This document shows, piece by piece, positions 23,866 to 32,620 of a stretch of 64,000 nucleotides of DNA. The stretch is from assembly GCA_008638415.1 (NCBI GenBank), contig VWVT01000001.1, forward strand, positions 434,001 to 498,000, given 5' to 3'. The position numbers were made by a program, and so were the translations under genes. Numbering within the stretch: the first letter of the stretch is position 1; every line of letters starts with the position of its first letter. This stretch comes from Nocardiopsis sinuspersici. Lineage in GTDB: Bacteria; Actinomycetota; Actinomycetes; Streptosporangiales; Streptosporangiaceae. The notes beneath the pieces were generated by a model. That model was not told where the DNA came from. It searched no databases and was given only the letters and a program-made list of their open reading frames with translations.

Positions 23866-24403
23866 GGATCTGATGCCGTATGTCGACGAACTCCGCCGCC
23901 AGCTCCTGGTGGCCGCCGAAGCCGGGGACGAGGACACCCGGGTCATCGCCGAGCGCCTGAGCACCGCACTGGAACCCGCCGCGCGCCTGACCCTGTTGGA
24001 CGCCCTGTCCGCCGCCGCGGACGAGATCACGAGGGACCTCGCACCCGGATCGGTCGAGGTGCGGCTGCGCGGACGGCAGACTGACTTCATCGTGACGTCA
24101 CCCGAGTTCGACGACGCCGGAGACGACAGCTTCGCGACGTCACACACGCACCAGGGTGACGCCGGAGAGGGAGTCCTCGCGAGTCAGCTCCGGGCCGAGG
24201 CCGAGGACGGGGGCACGTCGCGGATCACCCTCCGCATGCCCGACCGCCTCAAGCCGCTCGTCGAGGAGGCGGCCCGCGGCGAGGGACTGTCGGTCAACGC
24301 CTGGCTGGTGCGCGCGGTGGCCTCGTCGCTCGACGGCGGCAGGCGCCGTCCGGACACCCGGGCGCGCCAGATCGGCCGCGGCTACACCGGCTGGGTCCGC
24401 TGA
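23864..24403 (+). CDS. HicB/Arc-type ribbon-helix-helix regulator
   Basis: 179 residues. The C-terminal third contains a ribbon-helix-helix unit: the strand SRITLRMPDRLKPLVEEAA, then GLSVNAWLVRAVASSL, as in HicB-family antitoxins that lack the HicB core. The N-terminal part (residues 1-60) is helical; residues 60-115 are mixed and acidic. No toxin gene is adjacent, so it is more likely a transcriptional regulator of the downstream DUF4097-ABC operon and of itself. Further TGACGTCA-like sites occur inside the gene near 24092 and 24137. The basic C-terminus RARQIGRGYTGWVR may extend DNA contact. Confidence 0.75.
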   Translation: MDLMPYVDELRRQLLVAAEAGDEDTRVIAERLSTALEPAARLTLLDALSAAADEITRDLAPGSVEVRLRGRQTDFIVTSPEFDDAGDDSFATSHTHQGDAGEGVLASQLRAEAEDGGTSRITLRMPDRLKPLVEEAARGEGLSVNAWLVRAVASSLDGGRRRPDTRARQIGRGYTGWVR

Positions 24404-24483
24404 CCGGACCCGACCGCCCAACCTCCACCACCACGTCTCCCACCAGCGGAGACGACCACCAACGCCACGCCTGGGAGACAGCC

Positions 24484-25281
24484 ATGCCAGTTTTCGACAC
24501 CCCCGAACCGATCACCGCCGACATCACCCTGGTGGCCGGCGCCGTCCAGGTCAACGCCGGAGACGGTGCCGAGACCACCGTCGAGGTCCACCCGCGCGAC
24601 CCCGACAAGGACGCCGACGTGCGGGCCGCGGAACAGGTCGAGGTCGCCTACGCGGGCGGCCGCCTCGAAGTGCGGGAGCCCCAGCTCTCGGGTCTGGGCC
24701 GGATGATCGGGCGCAAGGGCATGGTCGACATCACCGTCGAGCTGCCCGCGGGCTCGCGCGTCCACGCCACGGGCGGCTTCGGCGGCATCCGCTGTGAGGG
24801 GCGCCTGGGCGCGTCCCGGATCGACTTCTCCAACGGCAACATCGCCGTCGACCGCGTCACCGGCAACGCCGAGCTCACCACGGGGCACGGCTGGATCCGG
24901 GCGGGGGAGATCGACGGCTCCGCCGTCGTCAAGTCCACCGGCGGGGCCCTCACCCTCGGCACGGTGACCGGGGAGCTGCGGGCGAACTCCGCGCACGGCG
25001 ACATCACCGCCGACCGGACCCGGGCCTCCGTCACCGCGCGTACCACCCACGGCAGTATCCGGCTCGGCCAGGTGGTCCGCGGCAGCGTCGACGTGGAGAC
25101 CTCCTACGGCGAACTGGAGATCGGTGTCCGCGAGGGCACCGCCGCCTGGCTGGACGCGGTGTCCAAGAAGGGCGTCGTGCGCAGCTCGCTGGAGGCCGCG
25201 GAGGGCCCCGGCCCCGTCGAGGAGACCGTCGAGGTCCGCGCCCGCAGCGTCTACGGCGACGTCGTGGTCCGCCGGTCCTGA
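24484..25281 (+). CDS. DUF4097 family beta-strand repeat protein
   Basis: 265 residues, almost all beta: repeated strands such as TGNAELTTGHGWIRAGEIDG and TARTTHGSIRLGQV form the right-handed helix typical of DUF4097/DUF4098 (bactofilin-like adhesin fold). The N-terminal MPVFDTPEPITADITLVAGAV is the usual beginning of the actinobacterial members. No signal peptide, so it is cytosolic. RBS GGGAG precedes the ATG. It lies between the RHH regulator and an ABC exporter, 21 bp before the ATPase gene, and is probably in one operon with it. The role is unknown; such proteins commonly accompany Drr-type exporters. Confidence 0.85.
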   Translation: MPVFDTPEPITADITLVAGAVQVNAGDGAETTVEVHPRDPDKDADVRAAEQVEVAYAGGRLEVREPQLSGLGRMIGRKGMVDITVELPAGSRVHATGGFGGIRCEGRLGASRIDFSNGNIAVDRVTGNAELTTGHGWIRAGEIDGSAVVKSTGGALTLGTVTGELRANSAHGDITADRTRASVTARTTHGSIRLGQVVRGSVDVETSYGELEIGVREGTAAWLDAVSKKGVVRSSLEAAEGPGPVEETVEVRARSVYGDVVVRRS

Positions 25282-25302
25282 CCAGAGAGAAACGAGGCAG
25301 AC

Positions 25303-26268
25303 ATGGCACAGCACACCCCCCGCACGGCCATCACGGCCACCGGGTTGCGCAAGTCCTACGGCGACCACGTGGTGTTGGACGGCGTCGACCTGGAGATCCC
25401 CGCGGGAACCGTCTTCTCACTGCTGGGACCCAACGGGGCCGGCAAGACCACCATCGTGAAGATCCTGTCCACACTGATCGGCGCCGACGGCGGCCGGGCC
25501 CGGGTCCTGGGGCACGACGTGGCGACGGAGCCCGACGCGGTGCGCGCCGCGATCGGCGTCACCGGGCAGTACTCGGCGGTGGACGGCCTGCTCACCGGGC
25601 ACGAGAACCTGATGCTCATGGCGAGGCTGCACCGCCTGGACCGGGCCCGCGCCCGGCGGCGCACCGCCGAACTGCTGGAGCGGTTCGACCTGGTCGACGC
25701 GGCGGGGAAGCCGGCCTCCACCTACTCCGGGGGAATGCGGCGCCGCCTCGACCTGGCGATGACCCTGGTGGGCGAGCCGCGGCTGATCTTCCTCGACGAA
25801 CCCACCACCGGCCTGGACCCGCGCAGCCGCCGCGGCATGTGGGAGATCATCCGGGGCCTCGTGGCCGACGGGGTCACCGTCTTCCTCACCACGCAGTACC
25901 TGGAGGAGGCCGACCAGCTCGCCGACGGGATCGCGGTCCTGGACCACGGCACGCTGGTGGCCGAGGGCACGGCCGCGGAGCTCAAGCGCCGCATCCCCGG
26001 AGGCCACGTCCGCCTGCGCTTCACCCGGGCCGACGAACTGGAGTCGGCGGCCCGAGCCCTGGGCGGCGAGACCGACGACGACGCGCTGGCGCTGAGGGTT
26101 CCCGGCGACGGCGGGGTCGCCTCGCTGCGGTCCCTCCTGGACCGCCTCGACACCGCGTCGATCACCCCCGAGGAGCTGTCGGTGCACACCCCGGCCCTCG
26201 ACGACGTCTTTCTCGCCCTCACGGGCCACCGGGGCACGGACGAAAACGAACGGAAGGCAGGCCGATGA
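25303..26268 (+). CDS. ABC transporter ATP-binding protein, DrrA-like
   Basis: 321 residues. Walker A GPNGAGKTT at 42-50, Q-loop in GVTGQYSAVDGLLTG, signature YSGGMRRRL, Walker B LIFLDEPTTGLD, and switch His in TTQYLEEADQLAD (TQYLEE, with the histidine replaced by Gln, as in DrrA proteins). The C-terminal 90 residues with LSVHTPALDDVFLALTG are characteristic of the daunorubicin-resistance ATPase family. It powers export with the permease encoded by the overlapping next gene (ATGA). The substrate is unknown. Confidence 0.92.
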   Translation: MAQHTPRTAITATGLRKSYGDHVVLDGVDLEIPAGTVFSLLGPNGAGKTTIVKILSTLIGADGGRARVLGHDVATEPDAVRAAIGVTGQYSAVDGLLTGHENLMLMARLHRLDRARARRRTAELLERFDLVDAAGKPASTYSGGMRRRLDLAMTLVGEPRLIFLDEPTTGLDPRSRRGMWEIIRGLVADGVTVFLTTQYLEEADQLADGIAVLDHGTLVAEGTAAELKRRIPGGHVRLRFTRADELESAARALGGETDDDALALRVPGDGGVASLRSLLDRLDTASITPEELSVHTPALDDVFLALTGHRGTDENERKAGR

Positions 26269-27053
26269 ACACCCTCACCCACGCCGTCGGCGACTCGGCC
26301 ACGATGGTGGGCCGCCAGTTCCGGCACATGGTGCGCTACCCGTCCCTGACGCTGATGCTCGCGGGCCAGGCCATCGTCCTGCTGCTGCTGTTCGTGTACG
26401 TCTTCGGCGGTGCCATGGGCACGGGAGCCGGCGCCGCCACCAGTCGCGCCGACTACCTGGAGTACATCACTCCCGGGATCATGATGATCGCGGTGGCCAG
26501 CGCGGCCCTGGGAACGGCCATCTCGGTGGCCACGGACATGACCGAGGGCATCGTCGCCCGGTTCCGGACCATGGCCATCGCCCGCGTCTCGGTCCTGACC
26601 GGGCACGTCGTCGGAAGCCTCTTCCAGGCACTGCTGTGCGTGGCCCTGGTCACCGGGGTGGCCCTGCTCCTCGGGTTCCGGCCCACCGCCGGTCCGGGAG
26701 GGTGGCTCGCGGCCCTCGGCCTGGTGCTGATGGTCTCCTTCGCCCTGGTCTGGCTGTCGGTGGCGCTGGGCCTGGTCTCCAAGACCGTCGAGTCCGCCAG
26801 CAACCTGCCCATGCCCCTGGTCTTCCTGCCCTTCCTCAGCAGCGGCTTCGTGCCCACCGAGACGCTGCCGACCGGTCTGCGGTGGTTCGCCGAGTACCAG
26901 CCGTTCACGCCCGTCATCGAGACCCTGCGCGGACTGCTGATGGGCACCGGGACCGGTGGCAGCGGGGTCGCCGCGGTCGCCTGGTGCGCGGGTGTCACCC
27001 TGGTCTCCTACCTGTGGGCCAGGAAGCTGTACAACCGCGACCCGGCGGCCTAG
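26265..27053 (+). CDS. ABC-2 type permease, DrrB-like
   Basis: 262 residues with six hydrophobic segments in the ABC-2 pattern: the first helix SLTLMLAGQAIVLLLLFVYVFGG, then YLEYITPGIMMIAVASAALG, and the conserved FLPFLSSGFVPTETLPTGLRWFAEYQPFTP near residues 185-215, typical of DrrB. The ATG at 26265 overlaps the stop of the ATPase gene. Together they form a probable drug or natural-product exporter. A strong terminator follows at 27106-27150. Confidence 0.92.
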   Translation: MNTLTHAVGDSATMVGRQFRHMVRYPSLTLMLAGQAIVLLLLFVYVFGGAMGTGAGAATSRADYLEYITPGIMMIAVASAALGTAISVATDMTEGIVARFRTMAIARVSVLTGHVVGSLFQALLCVALVTGVALLLGFRPTAGPGGWLAALGLVLMVSFALVWLSVALGLVSKTVESASNLPMPLVFLPFLSSGFVPTETLPTGLRWFAEYQPFTPVIETLRGLLMGTGTGGSGVAAVAWCAGVTLVSYLWARKLYNRDPAA

Positions 27054-27105
27054 CGGACCGACCGGTGGCGTCGCCGGCGCGACCGGGGCCGCTCCACCCC
27101 CGGAT

Positions 27106-27150
27106 GGTCCTGTACCCACGAGCGCCGAAGCGCGCTGTGGGTACGGGACC
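27106..27150. terminator. Strong terminator hairpin after DrrAB operon
   Basis: Nested arms GGTCC...GGACC, GTACCCAC (27112-27119) / GTGGGTAC (27137-27144) and AGCGC / GCGCT enclose a 6-nt loop; about 19 pairs with one bulge and one GU. It lies about 50 bp past the permease stop. Confidence 0.8.
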
Positions 27151-27193
27151 ACGGCTCGGGGGGACGAGCCGGTGCACCTTCGCGGTCACCGCG

Positions 27194-28077
27194 CTAGGCA
27201 CTGTTTTGTGAACGGGTCAGGTCACGGAGCCAGATTCGGATCGAGGCGACCTGCACGGTCCCGTCGAAGATCGCGGCCCGCTTGTCGTAGCGGGTCGCGA
27301 CCGCCCGGTTCTGCTTGAGCAGGTTGATCGCCCGCTCCACCGTGTTGCGGTCGCGGTAGGCCACCTGGTCGAAAGCCGGGGGCCTACCGCCTGCCGACCC
27401 CTTGCACCGGCGGTGCTCACGCTGGTCGCGGGGCTGGGCGATGGTCGCTTTGATCCCGCGGCGCCTCAGGTGGTCCCGGTTGGCGCGGCTGGAGTAGGCC
27501 TTGTCGCCCAGGACCCGGTCGGGGCGAGTACGCGGCCGACCGACGCTGCGAGGCAGCCTCAGCGATCGCATCAGGGGCTCGAACATGGGACTGTCCCCGC
27601 GCTGGCCCGGGGTTGTGGCCAGCACCAGGGGCCGCCGACGGGAGTCGGCGAGTAGGTGGATCTTGGTGGTCAGCCCGCCTCGGGAGCGCCCCAGTGCTTC
27701 GCGTCCGTCCGGTTCGTCCCGCGCCGTGTCCCCTTTTTCGCTGCCCCGGCCGCGTGCTGATGGGCTCGAACCGTGGTCGAGTCCACGCTCGCGATGAGCT
27801 CTTCGCCGCTGGCCGCGTCGATCCTGAGCCGGTCGGCGATCCTCTGCCAGGTGCCGTCCATGCACCAGCGACGGTGCCGCCCGGCGGCGGTCTCCCAGGG
27901 CCCGTAGCGCTCGGGCAGGTCCCGCCAGGGGATCCCGGTGCGGGTGCGGAACAGGATCGCGTTGATGACCTTGCGGTGATCGGCCCATTTCTTGCCCTTG
28001 GGCGCATCGTCGGGCATGAGCGGGGCGAGCAGGGCCCACTCGGCATCGGTGAGTTCATGACGGCCAGGCACGTTCAC
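27194..28077 (-). CDS. IS5-family transposase, programmed -1 frameshift
   Basis: DDE transposase encoded in two frames. The first frame (28077 to 27670) starts NVPGRHELTDAEWALLAPLMP and contains NAILFRTRTGIPWRDLPERY and the first Asp in SVDSTTVRAHQ. The second frame resumes with RSRGGLTTKIHLLAD, holds the second Asp (VLGDKAYSS) and the Glu in YRDRNTVERAINLLKQ, and ends SQNSA. The frames join by -1 slippage at GGGG (27692-27689), as in other IS427-group elements. The stop codon TAG is not in the element: it is completed by the flanking CTAG target. GTG at 28077 is the likely start; a TTG one codon earlier is possible. Confidence 0.85.
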
Positions 28078-28128
28078 CAAGCCTGCCAGGGCAGACCCTG
28101 CTCCGCTCCCACTTCCAAAAAACAGTGC
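27198..28128 (-). mobile_element. IS5-family (IS427-like) insertion sequence
   Basis: 931-bp element ending in inverted repeats GCACTGTTTT (27198-27207) and AAAACAGTGC (28119-28128), flanked on both sides by CTAG (27194-27197 and 28129-28132), the target sequence used by IS427-group elements. Duplication of CTAG or only TA cannot be told apart. It encodes one transposase in two frames. Both ends are intact, so the element may be active. It inserted exactly at the left CTAG flank of the MITE-like element 28133-28292. Confidence 0.85.
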
Positions 28129-28296
28129 CTAGGGCGTGTGTGGTGGATGCCGCCCGTCGCAAGCGGCGTATCCAGTGGTGGCCTCGCAAGGCCGAAGAAG
28201 GAGGCATCCTGGTTTGGCTGTTGACTGATGAGAACGCAGTGAGGGTGCCGCTGGGGCGTCGCGCAGCAGGGTGAGTATTCGCCATACATGCCCTAG
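28129..28296. mobile_element. 160-bp MITE-like element flanked by CTAG
   Basis: The segment 28133-28292 has no coding capacity and ends in imperfect 18-bp inverted repeats: GGCGTGTGTGGTGGATGC at the left, and GGCATGTATGGCGAATAC when the right end is read inverted (13 of 18 identical, all differences transitions). Each end is flanked by CTAG (28129-28132 and 28293-28296). This is the anatomy of a miniature element moved by an IS427-like transposase. Its ends differ from those of the adjacent IS, so another transposase would have mobilised it. Confidence 0.65.
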
Positions 28297-29264
28297 ATCG
28301 GGGACACCCCCATGTTCCGGATCGGTTCGTACAGCTCCCTCTCGAAGAAGTCGAAGAACCCCGCCGGATCGGGGCCCGCGTTGATCAGGCACAGGTGGTC
28401 GAACCCGGCGGAGGCGAACTCGCGCACCACCTCCAGGTGCCGGTCCGGGTCCGGCCCGTACCCGAACACGTCGCGCATCGCGTCCCTGTTGACCAGGGCG
28501 CTGGCCGCCTCGAAGTTGACCGGGTTGGGCAGCTCGGACTGCACCTTCCACCCGGTCAGGGCGAAGCGGAACATGTCGCGCGCCGAGTCCAGCGCGTCGC
28601 CCTCGTTGGTCGCCCAGGCCAGGGGCACCTCCGCGTAGCGGGGGCCGGTGCCCCCGGTGTCCCCGTAGATGCGGGAGAGCGTCTTGCTGGGCTCGGTGCA
28701 GAACATGCCGTCGCCCATCTCGGCGGCGAGCAGGACGGCCTCCTCCCCGCCGGCGGCCACGATGATCGGCGGCGACTCGTCGGGCAGGTCGAACACCTGG
28801 GCGTCCTCCAGCGTCAGGTACCTGCCGTCGTAGGAGTGGTAGCCGCCGGACCACAGCAGGCGGATGATCTGGATCGCCTCCCGCAGCATCTCGTGGCGCC
28901 TGGTCGCGTTGGGCCACCCCTCGCCGACCACGTGCTCGTTGAGGCGCTCACCCGCGCCCAGCCCCAGGGTGAACCGGCCCTCGGACAGGATGGCGGTGGT
29001 GGCCGCGGCCTGCGCGACGATCGCCGGGTGCACGCGCAGGATCGGACAGGTGACACCGGTGGCCAGCCCGACCCGGTCGGTGCGCTCGGCGATGGCGGCG
29101 AGCATCGACCACGCGAAGCCGGAGTGGCCGTGGCTGAACAGCCACGGGTGGAAGTGGTCGCTGATCTCCACGAAGTCGAATCCCGCCTGTTCGGCGCGGA
29201 TGGCCTGGTCCACGATCTCCCGGGGACCGAACCCCTCGGCGAACAGCTTGAAGCCGACCTTCAT
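28293..29264 (-). CDS. F420-dependent LLM-class oxidoreductase (TIGR03557-like)
   Basis: 323 residues of the bacterial luciferase-like TIM barrel. The N-terminus MKVGFKLFAEGFGPREIV, then ISDHFHPW, TGVTCPILRVHPAIVAQAA and LGLGAGERLNEHVVG match the F420-dependent glucose-6-phosphate dehydrogenase-like family TIGR03557. It uses reduced F420 rather than FMN; the substrate is unknown. ATG at 29264 with AGGGGAGAGGG upstream. It starts 19 bp after the catalase stop and is probably co-transcribed with it. Its TAG stop codon lies inside the CTAG flank of the MITE-like element, so the insertion leaves the coding region complete. Confidence 0.88.
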   Translation of the reverse strand: MKVGFKLFAEGFGPREIVDQAIRAEQAGFDFVEISDHFHPWLFSHGHSGFAWSMLAAIAERTDRVGLATGVTCPILRVHPAIVAQAAATTAILSEGRFTLGLGAGERLNEHVVGEGWPNATRRHEMLREAIQIIRLLWSGGYHSYDGRYLTLEDAQVFDLPDESPPIIVAAGGEEAVLLAAEMGDGMFCTEPSKTLSRIYGDTGGTGPRYAEVPLAWATNEGDALDSARDMFRFALTGWKVQSELPNPVNFEAASALVNRDAMRDVFGYGPDPDRHLEVVREFASAGFDHLCLINAGPDPAGFFDFFERELYEPIRNMGVSPI

Positions 29265-29283
29265 GACGTCCCTCTCCCCTTGA

Positions 29284-31377
29284 TCACGCTGGCACCGACG
29301 CGGTGGGCCGGTCCCAGTAGCGGTGTGCTCCGAGCAACCGGGTGAACTCGGCGACGCTCTCCTCCCCGGCCTCCGGTGAGACGACCACGCCCAGCTCCGT
29401 CCGGGCGGTGCCGGCCGCCGCCGAGGTGACCTCGTCCGGCAGCGGGGGTGCGAGCAGGTCGGTTCCCGCGCCGACCGCCGCCACCGGCTTGTGGTGCTTG
29501 TACGCCTCCAGGACGAAGTGCCGTGCGCCCCCGTCCCCGGCCAGCGTCCGGGCCGACTCCGGTCCCCCCGGGACCACGACCGCGTCGTAGAGCACCGAGG
29601 AGACGGTGGTGTAGGCCCGGTCCACGGTGACCACTCCCCCTTCGGAGGTACGGACCGCGCCGTCGGTGGCCGCCAGGAGTTCGACCACGGCTCCGGCCCC
29701 GACCAGGGGCTCACGGAACGCGTCCACGGCGGCCTCGTCCACCCCGTCGGCGACCAGGACGGCCACCTTGCGGCCGACCACGGGACCGAACGTGGTGCTG
29801 AGCTGGCTGACGGCGGGCGAGGAGCGCCCGTGGTTGGGCCCGGCCTCCTCCTCCGGGGGTTCGACGCCGATCCCCTCCGCCACCCGCACGGACAGTCCGT
29901 GGTCCACGTGGTTGAGGTTGGCGACCACCCGCTGGCGCACCTCCAGCTCCTCGCAGTGGCCCAGTTCGAAGCGGAACGCCTCCACCAGGTGCTCGCGCTC
30001 CCAGTCGGCGAGGCTGTTGTAGAAGAGCGTTGCCTGTGAGTAGTGGTCGGCGAAGCTCTCGCTGCGCACCCGGACCTTGTCGCCCTCCACCTTCTCGGTG
30101 TAGTGGTGGTAGACGCCGCTCCCCCCGCCCAGGGCCGGGCAGCCGCCGCCCAGGCTGTTGCCGAAGTAGGAGGTCCTCCCCCGGTGCACGCGGTGCTGGG
30201 CGAAGCCGTCCCGCTGGTTGTTGCTCACCGGGGCGACCGGGCGGTTGACCGGGATCTGCTGGAAGTTGGAGCCGCCCAGGCGCAGCAGCTGGGTGTCCAG
30301 GTAGGAGAAGTTGCGGGCCTGGAGCAGGGGGTCGTTGGTGAAGTCGATGCCCGGCACCACGTTGGCGGTGTGGAAGGCGACCTGCTCGGTCTCGGCGAAG
30401 AAGTTGTCCGGGTTCCGGTTCAGGGTCAGCTTGCCGATCGGGCGAACCGGAACCTCCTCCTCCGGAATGATCTTGGTGGCGTCCAGCAGGTCGAAGTCGA
30501 ACTTGTGCTCGTCCTCCTCCGCCACGAGCTGCACGCCCAGCTCCCACTCCGGGAACTGGCCGCGCTCGATGGAGTCCCACAGGTCGCGCCGGTTGTAGTC
30601 GGGGTCGTTGCCCTGGATGCGCTGTGCCTCGTCCCAGACCAGGGAGTGCGTGCCCAGCATCGGCTTCCAGTGGAACTTGACGAAGGTGCCGCGCCCCTCG
30701 GCGTTGACGAAGCGGAAGGTGTGGACGCCGAAGCCCTGCATCATCCGGTAGCTGCGCGGGATCGCCCGGTCCGACATCAGCCACATCATCATGTGCATGG
30801 TCTCGGGCTGTAGTCCCACGAAGTCCCACAGGGTGTCGTGCGCGGACTGCGCCTGCGGGATCTCGTTGTGGGGTTCGGGCTTGACCGAGTGCACGAAGTC
30901 GGGGAACTTGACGCCGTCCTGGATGAAGAAGACGGGTATGTTGTTGCCGACCAGGTCGTAGTTGCCCTCCTCGGTGTAGAACTTCGTCGCGAACCCGCGC
31001 ACGTCGCGCACCGTGTCGGCGGAGCCGCGCGACCCGGCGACCGTGGAGAAGCGCACGAAGACCGGCGTGACGACGTCGGGGCCGCTCAGGAAGTGCGCCG
31101 CGGTCACGTCGGAGAGCCCCTCGTAGGGGCGGAAGTGCCCGTAGGCGCCCGCGCCGCGCGCGTGCACCACCCGCTCGGGGATGCGCTCGTGGTCGAAGTG
31201 GGTGATCTTCTCCCGGGCGTGGAAGTCCTCCAGCAGTGTGGGCCCCCGCGCGCCCGCGCGCAGCGAGTTGTCCGTGTCGCCCACCTTGACCCCGGTGTCG
31301 GTGGTCAGGGGCCGGTCGGAGTCGACCCGGTCCCCGTCGAGCTGTCGGTCCTTGGCGTCGCGCTCATCCGCGGCCAT
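29284..31377 (-). CDS. katE: Large-subunit catalase (HPII/KatE type)
   Basis: 697 residues, the size of clade 2 large-subunit catalases. It breaks down hydrogen peroxide with a heme in each subunit. The distal histidine is His72 in [13 protein letters not shown]; the essential Asn is in [12 protein letters not shown]; the proximal heme Tyr is in [22 protein letters not shown] is also typical. Residues about 555-697 form the flavodoxin/class I amidotransferase-like C-terminal domain ([19 protein letters not shown]... [13 protein letters not shown]), characteristic of HPII. The ATG at 31377 has CGGAGG upstream. It is divergent from an SDR gene, and LLM oxidoreductase follows downstream. Confidence 0.95.
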   Translation of the reverse strand: MAADERDAKDRQLDGDRVDSDRPLTTDTGVKVGDTDNSLRAGARGPTLLEDFHAREKITHFDHERIPERVVHARGAGAYGHFRPYEGLSDVTAAHFLSGPDVVTPVFVRFSTVAGSRGSADTVRDVRGFATKFYTEEGNYDLVGNNIPVFFIQDGVKFPDFVHSVKPEPHNEIPQAQSAHDTLWDFVGLQPETMHMMMWLMSDRAIPRSYRMMQGFGVHTFRFVNAEGRGTFVKFHWKPMLGTHSLVWDEAQRIQGNDPDYNRRDLWDSIERGQFPEWELGVQLVAEEDEHKFDFDLLDATKIIPEEEVPVRPIGKLTLNRNPDNFFAETEQVAFHTANVVPGIDFTNDPLLQARNFSYLDTQLLRLGGSNFQQIPVNRPVAPVSNNQRDGFAQHRVHRGRTSYFGNSLGGGCPALGGGSGVYHHYTEKVEGDKVRVRSESFADHYSQATLFYNSLADWEREHLVEAFRFELGHCEELEVRQRVVANLNHVDHGLSVRVAEGIGVEPPEEEAGPNHGRSSPAVSQLSTTFGPVVGRKVAVLVADGVDEAAVDAFREPLVGAGAVVELLAATDGAVRTSEGGVVTVDRAYTTVSSVLYDAVVVPGGPESARTLAGDGGARHFVLEAYKHHKPVAAVGAGTDLLAPPLPDEVTSAAAGTARTELGVVVSPEAGEESVAEFTRLLGAHRYWDRPTASVPA

Positions 31378-31608
31378 GGCGAATCCTCCGTGGTTCGGCG
31401 TGCTCCGTGGTCGGGGGTCCCTGCCTCCCGTCCCTCTGACCGACGCGGTTCGCGGACAAACGTGGTTGACCCCGTTTTGGAGCGGCGTTCACCGCCTCCC
31501 GGGCCGGGCAAAGGAAGGTTCCGTGATCGCGCCGGGCCTGAGTCGGAGGAGGCGAAGCGGGTAGGGGCGAACGCGCGAAGGACCCAGATGACACGGGGGG
31601 AGACGACC

Positions 31609-32469
31609 ATGCCCGAGAAACCGCTTCCGGCACAGAGCCAGCCGTACCCGGGACGGACCGAGCCGATGGACCCGAGGCCCAGGGACGAGATGCGCGACTA
31701 CGAGGGTCGCGGCCTGCTCGAGGGGAAGCGGGCGCTGATCACGGGAGGCGACTCCGGGATCGGCCGCGCCGTCTCCGTGGCCTTCGCCAAGGAGGGGGCC
31801 GACGTGGTCTTCGGCTACCTCGACGAGGAGGAGGAAGAGGACGCCCGGCACACGGAGGAGCTGGTCCGGGAGCAGGGGCGCAAGGCCGTGAGCGTGCGCG
31901 GTGACGTGGCCGACGAGTCGTTCTGCTCCCACCTGGTCCGGCGCGCGGTCGAGGAGCTGGGCGGGATCGACGTCCTGGTCACGCACGCCGGGACCCAGAA
32001 GCCGGTCGACGACTTCACCGGGCTGAGCACCGAGCAGCTGCGCCGCACGTTCGACGTCAACGTGATGGGGGTGTTCTGGACCGTCCGCGAGGCCCTGGAG
32101 CACATCCCCGAGGGCGGATCGATCGTCATCACCGGATCGGTCAACGGCCTGCGCGGCAACAAGTCGCTGATCGACTACGCGGCGAGCAAGGCCGCGGTGA
32201 TGAACCTGTCGTCCTCACTGGCACAGACGCTCATGGGCCGGGGCATCCGGGTCAACTGTGTGGCGCCCGGACCGGTGTGGACCCCGCTCATCCCCGCCAC
32301 TCTCGGGGAGAGGGGCACCGAGGGCTTCGGCGGGCAGGCGCCGATGGGCCGGGCCGCCGACCCGGACGAGATCGCGCCCTCGTACGTGTTCTTCGCCAGC
32401 GGCCGGACGTCGTCGTACTACAGCGGCGAGACCCTGGCCCCGATCGGCGGGGAGATCCAGTCGAGCTGA
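31609..32469 (+). CDS. SDR family oxidoreductase (YghA-like)
   Basis: 286 residues. The long N-terminal extension PYPGRTEPMDPRPRDEM is typical of the YghA/GsiB-type stress SDRs. Cofactor motif TGGDSGIG (45-52), Ser177 (ITGSVNG), and Tyr190-x3-Lys194 (YAASK). NNAG is replaced by THAG. It acts with NAD(P)H on an unknown carbonyl substrate. ATG at 31609 with GGGGGGAG upstream. Divergent from the catalase across 230 bp; convergent with the ChaB gene, with two strong hairpins between. The grouping with catalase and ChaB suggests general stress control, but no promoter motif is clear. Confidence 0.9.
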   Translation: MPEKPLPAQSQPYPGRTEPMDPRPRDEMRDYEGRGLLEGKRALITGGDSGIGRAVSVAFAKEGADVVFGYLDEEEEEDARHTEELVREQGRKAVSVRGDVADESFCSHLVRRAVEELGGIDVLVTHAGTQKPVDDFTGLSTEQLRRTFDVNVMGVFWTVREALEHIPEGGSIVITGSVNGLRGNKSLIDYAASKAAVMNLSSSLAQTLMGRGIRVNCVAPGPVWTPLIPATLGERGTEGFGGQAPMGRAADPDEIAPSYVFFASGRTSSYYSGETLAPIGGEIQSS

Positions 32470-32490
32470 GCCCGCGCGGAGCCGGATCCG

Positions 32491-32524
32491 GGTGGGGGCG
32501 GGACCCGCGGGACCCGCCCCCACC
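32491..32524. terminator. Terminator hairpin (SDR side)
   Basis: Perfect 12-bp stem GGTGGGGGCGGG / CCCGCCCCCACC with a 10-nt loop, 22 bp past the SDR stop. Confidence 0.75.
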
Positions 32525-32557
32525 GCTTCGCCCGGCGGGGACCGCACGCGGCAAGGG

Positions 32558-32589
32558 CCGGCCCCCTCCACCCGCGTGGAGGGGGCCGG
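32558..32589. terminator. Terminator hairpin (ChaB side)
   Basis: Perfect 14-bp stem CCGGCCCCCTCCAC / GTGGAGGGGGCCGG with a 4-nt loop, just past the end of the minus-strand ChaB gene. Confidence 0.8.
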
Positions 32590-32620
32590 GTCAGAGCGAT
32601 GGGCCGGAACCGGCGGCGGG

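Noticed and set aside
23864..24403. HicAB toxin-antitoxin pair
   Set aside because: Only an RHH protein is present; the downstream gene is DUF4097 and no HicA-like double-stranded RNA-binding toxin gene is adjacent.
27760..27795. tRNA-like GGCTCGAACC...GGTCGAG string
   Set aside because: It lies inside the transposase coding sequence and no acceptor stem or D-arm can be folded around it.
31378..31608. SigB-type promoter for catalase or SDR
   Set aside because: GGGTAG at 31557-31562 is suggestive, but no GTTT-type -35 box is found at the right distance on either strand.
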